8,150 nt of DNA from Treponema sp. (lineage in GTDB: Bacteria > Spirochaetota > Spirochaetia > Treponematales > Breznakiellaceae). Of this stretch, positions 4,171-8,150 are shown piece after piece. The stretch covers positions 1 through 8,150 of the forward strand of contig JAITRD010000076.1 of assembly GCA_031288575.1 (NCBI GenBank). Direction: 5' to 3'. Numbering within the stretch: the stretch's first letter is position 1; the number at the start of each line of letters is the position of its first letter. The notes under the pieces were generated by a model. The model saw only the letters and a list, made by a program, of their open reading frames with translations. It did not search any database and had not been told where the DNA came from. The position numbers and the translations under genes were made by a program.

Positions 4171-6660
4171 CTAGCTTTTTAAAACCACCTCGGTCCTGCC
4201 GAAGCCTCCCTTTTCGGGGCGGGAAAAGTAATAATCCGCCACCAGGGGTTCTTTTTTGAGAAATTCATGGACCCCCCGTTGAAGCACGCCGTCCCCCTTG
4301 CCGTGGATTACCGAAAATTCCCAAAGCCCCGACAGGGCCGCCGCGTCAATCTGCCGCCGCAGGGTATCCAGGGCTTCCGGCAGCCGCATTCCCCGGATAC
4401 TGAGTTCAAATTGGACCTGGGAACTTGCCGCGAGATCCGCCGCCGCGATAAAAGGCTTTTTTTCTTCCTCCGAGGGAGGCAGGGGCAGCAGTTCTTCTTC
4501 GGGAAAACTCATCCTGAGGGAGCCGATTTCCACAATCCAGCCGCCCTTTTTGTCCGGCCGGAGTATCCTTCCCCGGCGTTTATATTCCCCCGCCAGCACT
4601 TCAATTCCCGGCGCAAAAAAGGGTTCCCAGGAACCGGGCCGGTTTCGGGGGATGCGGCCCGCGATTTCCGGGGATACGCCGCGGGTACCGCCGGAACCGT
4701 CCCGGAGGCTTGGCTCCTCCGGGGGATAGGCTGCCTCAAGGCGCCGTTTTTCTTCCCTTAAAAGGCCGGCCTCCGTTTCCAGAGCCCTTTCCTCGTCCTG
4801 AACGGTCCGGGCCAGCTCGCTGAGGAATTCCTTAACCTTAAGGGTCTTTTCCCGGCTAAGTTCCCCTTCCTTTACCTCCCGGACCAGGTTTTCCAGGGTC
4901 TTCCGGCTTTCGGCCAGGAGGCGTCTCAGATTGCCGGCCCCCTCGGCCTTGAGGTTCATCTCCTGCTGCCGGAGCTTAAGCTCCTTAAGGTCCGCCCGGC
5001 GCCGCTCCTCCCGGAGCCTCAGGGTCTCCCGTTTCCCCGCTTCGGCGGCGGCGTCCAATTCCTGGTATTTCTTTTTAAGCCCCGAAATAAGGGCCGAAAC
5101 ATCCACCTGTTCTTCCCGCAAATAGGAACGGGCCTGGCCGATAAGAGCCGGCGGAAGGCCGTTCTGGGCGGCGATATCCACCGCCCGGCTTTCCCCGGGA
5201 ACCCCCATGATGATACGGTAGGTCGGCGACAGGGTCCGGCGGTCAAAATCCACCGAGGCGTTTTGTACCCCCTGCCGGGTATAGCCGTAATTTTTCAATA
5301 TGCCGTGATGGGTGGTGGTGATGAGCCGGCTCCGCTTTGCGATAAGGTGATCCAGGATAGCCATGGCAATGGCGCTCCCCTCCTCAGGGTCGGTGCCGGC
5401 CCCCAGTTCGTCCAAAAGCACCAGGGAATCCTCCCCCGCGGCCCGGATAATGGCCGCGATATTGGTCATGTGGGAGGAAAAGGTGGAAAGGGACTGGCTG
5501 ATAGACTGTTCATCCCCAATGTCCGCGTAAATGCCGTCAAAAAAGGGGAGCAGGGTCCCCTCCGCCGCCGGCAAAGCAAGCCCCGCCTGGTTCATCAAGG
5601 CAAAGAGGCCCGCCGTTTTCAGAGACACCGTCTTGCCCCCCGTATTAGGGCCGGTAATAATCACCATCCGGGTATCCCCGTCCATAACAAGATCAATGGG
5701 AACCGCCTGGGAACCCAGGAGGGGATGCCGGGCTTGTTTTAAAACAACTTCGCCCTTCCCCGGCCGGGCAAAATTTCCCCTGGTTTCAAAACTATAACGG
5801 GCCCGGGCCCGGATTGTTTCCAGAAACAGAATGCCCCGGTGGAAGGCGGCGAGGCTTTGACGGTATCCGGCAACGCGGCCGGTCATTTCCCGGAGGACCC
5901 GGAGAATTTCCGTATCCAGGTGCCGTTTTTCAATAAGGATATCGTTATTTTTTTCAACCACATCCTCGGGTTCCACAAAAAGGGTCTGGCCGGTGGAGGA
6001 AACCTCGTGGACAATACCCTTAATCCGGCCCCGGAAGTTAGCCCGGAGGGCCAGGACCTCCCGGCCGTCCCGCTGGGAAGAGACGTTAGACTGGAGCATG
6101 CGCCGGGTCTCCTCGTTTCCCAGATACCTGGCCAGGGCGGCCTCTAAATCCCCGGTAAGCCGGCGGATCCGGGCCTTGATATTCTGAAATTCCGGGAGGT
6201 CCCGGAGTTTCCCCTCCCGGTCCAGCACCCGGAAAACCTCCCGGGGAATGGCGGAACAATCCGGCAATTCCCGGACCAGGGCCCGGAGGCGGCTTGGCTC
6301 CGCCCCGGCCTCCCCCGCCCTCCGGCCTTCGCCCGGGCAAAGCCATTTTCCCAGGGCCATTCCCCGCTCGACAAAGACGGCCAAGGCATAGGCCTCATCC
6401 AATTCCAGGCAGATCCCTTCCACATCCAATTTAGGCAAAAGGAAACCGATATCCGGAAGGCTTCCCCCTCCTTCTTCATCCCCGGAACGGAACCGTTCCA
6501 GGACCTCCCCTGCCAGGGATTTAAGGGCCGCCGCTTCCCCCCCGTCGGCGAGGGGGAGGCTCCCCAGGATCTGTTCCGCCGCTTCTCCGCTCCGGGCGCA
6601 GCCGGCCACCCGTTTGAGGATGACATCAAATTCCAGGAGCCGCAGGGTCTTGTCATTCAT
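4171..6660 (-). CDS. mutS2: MutS2 ATPase with Smr domain
   Basis: MutS2 is a MutS-related ABC-type ATPase. In some bacteria it limits recombination; in Bacillus it also binds collided ribosomes and splits them. The 829 aa are full-length. An N-terminal core and lever region (1-about 320) includes SSTGQTLFVEP (221-231). The ATPase has Walker A GPNTGGKT (337-344), the signature stretch DEQSISQSLSTFSSHMTN (383-400), Walker B LVLLDELGAGTDP (413-425) and the TTHHG switch (449-453). Next come a highly charged coiled coil (about 515-645), a KOW-like beta domain (about 680-727) and a C-terminal Smr domain (about 748-829) with HGKGDGVLQ (786-794). The LDxRG motif at the Smr start reads LSIRGM (753-758), replacing the family's Asp with Ser. 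The start is the ATG at 6660, preceded by GGGAGGA inside rsgA; it overlaps the rsgA stop as ATGA, implying translational coupling. Confidence 0.95.
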   Translation of the reverse strand: MNDKTLRLLEFDVILKRVAGCARSGEAAEQILGSLPLADGGEAAALKSLAGEVLERFRSGDEEGGGSLPDIGFLLPKLDVEGICLELDEAYALAVFVERGMALGKWLCPGEGRRAGEAGAEPSRLRALVRELPDCSAIPREVFRVLDREGKLRDLPEFQNIKARIRRLTGDLEAALARYLGNEETRRMLQSNVSSQRDGREVLALRANFRGRIKGIVHEVSSTGQTLFVEPEDVVEKNNDILIEKRHLDTEILRVLREMTGRVAGYRQSLAAFHRGILFLETIRARARYSFETRGNFARPGKGEVVLKQARHPLLGSQAVPIDLVMDGDTRMVIITGPNTGGKTVSLKTAGLFALMNQAGLALPAAEGTLLPFFDGIYADIGDEQSISQSLSTFSSHMTNIAAIIRAAGEDSLVLLDELGAGTDPEEGSAIAMAILDHLIAKRSRLITTTHHGILKNYGYTRQGVQNASVDFDRRTLSPTYRIIMGVPGESRAVDIAAQNGLPPALIGQARSYLREEQVDVSALISGLKKKYQELDAAAEAGKRETLRLREERRRADLKELKLRQQEMNLKAEGAGNLRRLLAESRKTLENLVREVKEGELSREKTLKVKEFLSELARTVQDEERALETEAGLLREEKRRLEAAYPPEEPSLRDGSGGTRGVSPEIAGRIPRNRPGSWEPFFAPGIEVLAGEYKRRGRILRPDKKGGWIVEIGSLRMSFPEEELLPLPPSEEEKKPFIAAADLAASSQVQFELSIRGMRLPEALDTLRRQIDAAALSGLWEFSVIHGKGDGVLQRGVHEFLKKEPLVADYYFSRPEKGGFGRTEVVLKS

Positions 6661-7655
6661 CCTAATTTTCCTCCCAGTTCATCCCGAATCCTGAGAAAAC
6701 TTTCGTACCGGTCTTCGTGGATGGCCCCCGCGGTAACCGCCTCCAGGATCTTACACCCCGGCTCGGTCAAGTGGGAACAGGAAAGGCCGTAGGTGCATTT
6801 TCCCGCCAAGGAGGCGAATTCCCTCATATAAAAGATAAGCCCCTCCTTCCCTACCCCGTCGGGCACAAAGCGCCTGATGCCGGGGGTATCAATGATAAAA
6901 GTCCCGCCCCCGGCCTCTCCGGGATCAGCCGGTTTTTCCCCGCCGGGAATTTCCAGGAGTACCGACATGGTGGTGGTATGGTTTCCCCGGTCATACTTTT
7001 CATTCAGGGAACCGACCCGGATATCCCTGTCCGGGATTAAGGCCCGGATAAGGCTGGACTTTCCCACCCCGGACTGGCCGACCAAAACCGAAATCTTTCC
7101 GCTAATCAGGGACCGCAGCTTATCCATCCCCGCGCCGGTCAGGGCGGAAACCCTCAGAAGGGGATAACCAATCCGGCGGAGATCCTCCAGCCGTTCCTCC
7201 ACATCGGGGTCCCCCCCGGAAAGGTCCTCCTTGTTCAGGAGTATCACCGGAGGAATGCCGGCAATATCGGCCTGAAGCAGGGCCCGGTCCAGAAAACGGG
7301 GCCGAAAGGGAGGAGATTCGGGGGTGGTAACGCAAAGAACGAGGTCCACATTGGCCGCCAGGAGCTGGGAAGCGGCAGACCTATGGGAACCGAGGTTCTT
7401 CTGGTTAAACCGGGTAAAGACATTGCGCCGTTCCTCCAAGCTGAGGATAAACCCCTTCCCCGGACGGGCGGGATCCGCCTCGAAGAACACCCGGTCTCCC
7501 GGCGCGAGGGGGTTATAGTAGCCCTCCACCCCCTTCAGCACCTTCCCCTTGATCCGGCATTCAACCTCTGTTCCCGGGGCGGTTTCCCCGGTTTCCTTCC
7601 CCAAAACCCTAACAGTAAAAATATTCCAGGACCCCCGGATTACGATGCCCCGCAT
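6657..7655 (-). CDS. rsgA: Ribosome small-subunit-dependent GTPase RsgA
   Basis: RsgA (YjeQ/YloQ) is a circularly permuted GTPase that checks late maturation of the 30S subunit. Domains in order: an N-terminal OB fold (about 1-75), then GTPase motifs in permuted order: NKED (141-144, G4), SALTG (170-174, G5), P-loop GQSGVGKSS (193-201, G1), HTTT (226-229, G2) and DTPG (256-259, G3). A C-terminal zinc knuckle has Cys287, Cys293, His295 and Cys301, ending in EPGC. All key residues are present. Between G2 and G3 there are 26 residues where E. coli RsgA has about 14; the extra part is Gly/Pro/Glu-rich (GGEKPADPGEAGGG). The ATG at 7655 gives 332 aa and the usual distance to the OB fold; an in-frame TTG at 7670 preceded by CAGGT would add five residues. 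The stop overlaps the mutS2 start by four bases. Confidence 0.93.
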   Translation of the reverse strand: MRGIVIRGSWNIFTVRVLGKETGETAPGTEVECRIKGKVLKGVEGYYNPLAPGDRVFFEADPARPGKGFILSLEERRNVFTRFNQKNLGSHRSAASQLLAANVDLVLCVTTPESPPFRPRFLDRALLQADIAGIPPVILLNKEDLSGGDPDVEERLEDLRRIGYPLLRVSALTGAGMDKLRSLISGKISVLVGQSGVGKSSLIRALIPDRDIRVGSLNEKYDRGNHTTTMSVLLEIPGGEKPADPGEAGGGTFIIDTPGIRRFVPDGVGKEGLIFYMREFASLAGKCTYGLSCSHLTEPGCKILEAVTAGAIHEDRYESFLRIRDELGGKLG

Positions 7656-7670
7656 CAAAGACCGCCGCAA

Positions 7671-7800
7671 AAGGACCTGCCAGGGGTATTGTCCACCCTA
7701 AAAACTCCAGGCGCCGGGCAGTTTTTAGGGTAAAAAAAAGGGTGATAGGGAAGTCCGCCGGCGCCGGAATCCAAAAAATATACAGCCCTGTCCATGAATG
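7671..7800. other. Intergenic region upstream of rsgA
   Basis: These 130 bases separate the zinc-ribbon gene from rsgA, both on the minus strand. They contain the 12-bp-arm inverted repeat at 7695-7731, an A8 tract (7732-7739) and a GC palindrome CCGGCGCCGG (7758-7767). No convincing promoter pair was found; a minus-strand TATATT near 7780 lacks a -35. No small ORF is supported. The three genes could form one transcript or rsgA could have its own start here. Confidence 0.4.
7695..7731. repeat. 12-bp inverted repeat upstream of rsgA
   Basis: ACCCTAAAAACT (7695-7706) and AGTTTTTAGGGT (7720-7731) are perfect complements around a 13-nt GC-rich loop. On the minus strand the stem would lie in the rsgA leader, about 40 nt before the ATG. 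It is followed by GGACAATACC rather than a U-tract, and on the plus strand by A8, so it is not a standard terminator in either direction. A related string, CACCCTAAAA, occurs in the pgi leader at about 405-414, which hints at a dispersed repeat or a shared leader element. Confidence 0.65.
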
Positions 7801-8094
7801 TTATTTAAAAAGATCCTCAAAGGAGGATCTTGCGGAAACCGCCGCGTCTTTTAGGCGCTTCTCCCCTGCCGACAGGGCTTTAAAACGGGGATTCAGGGAA
7901 AACCAATCGCAAAAATTACTCCGCTCCTTATCAAAGGGCGGATCGGCCTGGGATTCTGAACAATCCCCCCGCCCGCCGGGAAGATAAAAACGGCAATTCC
8001 GGCAGGAGTGAAGATCCTTACCGCAGGAAGGACACCGGAGGGAACGGCCGAGGGGTTCCTCATCCTGCACCGGCGAGCCGCAATACCAACACAT
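7801..8094 (-). CDS. Small cysteine-rich zinc-ribbon protein, function unknown
   Basis: A 97-aa protein I cannot assign to a named function. It has eight cysteines in paired arrangements: C2-x2-C5, C21-x2-C24 (CPSCG), C31-x2-C34 (CRNCRFY), C45 and C62. This suggests two zinc-ribbon-like sites. The block CRNCRFYLPGG followed by DKERSNFCDWF (55-65) resembles an uncharacterised family I recall in spirochaetes and deltaproteobacteria; this is memory, not a search. The C-terminus (about 72-97) is helical and charged, with no membrane segment, so it is probably cytoplasmic. The ATG at 8094 follows an in-frame stop at 8136-8134; the best upstream purine stretch, GGCGGGA, is about 15 nt away, so the ribosome site is poor. 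It precedes rsgA-mutS2 on the same strand with a 130-145 nt gap. Confidence 0.8.
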   Translation of the reverse strand: MCWYCGSPVQDEEPLGRSLRCPSCGKDLHSCRNCRFYLPGGRGDCSESQADPPFDKERSNFCDWFSLNPRFKALSAGEKRLKDAAVSARSSFEDLFK

Positions 8095-8150
8095 AAATTT
8101 ATCATATCCCGCCGGGTTGAAGCTATCAAGGGCTTACGGTGTTTTTCCCG

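Noticed and set aside
5263..5742. 159-codon plus-strand ORF opposite the MutS2 ATPase domain
   Set aside because: Antisense to Walker A/B coding sequence, with no ribosome site or domain signal.
7893..8129. 78-codon minus-strand ORF overlapping the zinc-ribbon gene
   Set aside because: It is out of frame with the cysteine-pair protein, starts at TTG with no ribosome site and shows no domain.
8134..8150. C-terminal end of another minus-strand gene at the right edge
   Set aside because: Stops occur in two minus-strand frames here (TAA at 8136-8134 and TGA nearby), but with under 20 bases upstream no coding frame can be supported.

Overview
The window reads as an ordinary chromosomal stretch of a spirochaete, most likely a Treponema of the GC-richer, termite-gut type. 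This is an inference from protein resemblance: the glucose-6-phosphate isomerase N-terminus, a FapA/DUF342 protein, an E. coli-type TatD, and MutS2 and RsgA together, with many CGG, CCG and GGG codons. No rRNA, tRNA, CRISPR array, transposase, phage gene or sign of recent transfer was found. It is housekeeping sequence with several interesting intergenic control regions.

Layout. 1-375 (minus) is the 5' part of pgi, cut by the window edge. 376-600 is an AT-rich control region holding a 12-bp inverted repeat and TTTGCATA elements phased at 10 bp. 601-1074 (minus) is argR. 1075-1227 is a divergent intergenic region with an ARG-box-like palindrome over the likely argR -10, and several homopolymer tracts in the leader of the next gene. 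1228-2676 (plus) is a FapA-family polymer-like beta-helix protein. 2679-3497 (minus) is tatD, convergent with fapA at a 2-nt gap. 3498-3588 is a second divergent promoter region. 3589-4101 (plus) is a small protein joining a TM2 membrane domain to a winged-helix-like domain. 4171-6660 (minus) is mutS2. 6657-7655 (minus) is rsgA, overlapping mutS2 by ATGA. 7671-7800 is intergenic with a 12-bp-stem inverted repeat. 7801-8094 (minus) is a small cysteine-rich zinc-ribbon protein of unknown role.

How the genes fit together. rsgA and mutS2 are translationally coupled, and both act on the ribosome: RsgA in 30S maturation, MutS2 in collided-ribosome rescue and/or recombination control. The zinc-ribbon gene lies upstream on the same strand and may share their transcript. 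ArgR probably represses its own promoter through the ARG box, and the box sits close enough to the fapA promoter to affect it too. No complete new defence or mobile system is present. The best leads are the phased TTTGCATA array, the TM2-winged-helix fusion, the homopolymer tracts at the start of fapA, and substitutions in the MutS2 Smr and ArgR ligand-binding motifs.
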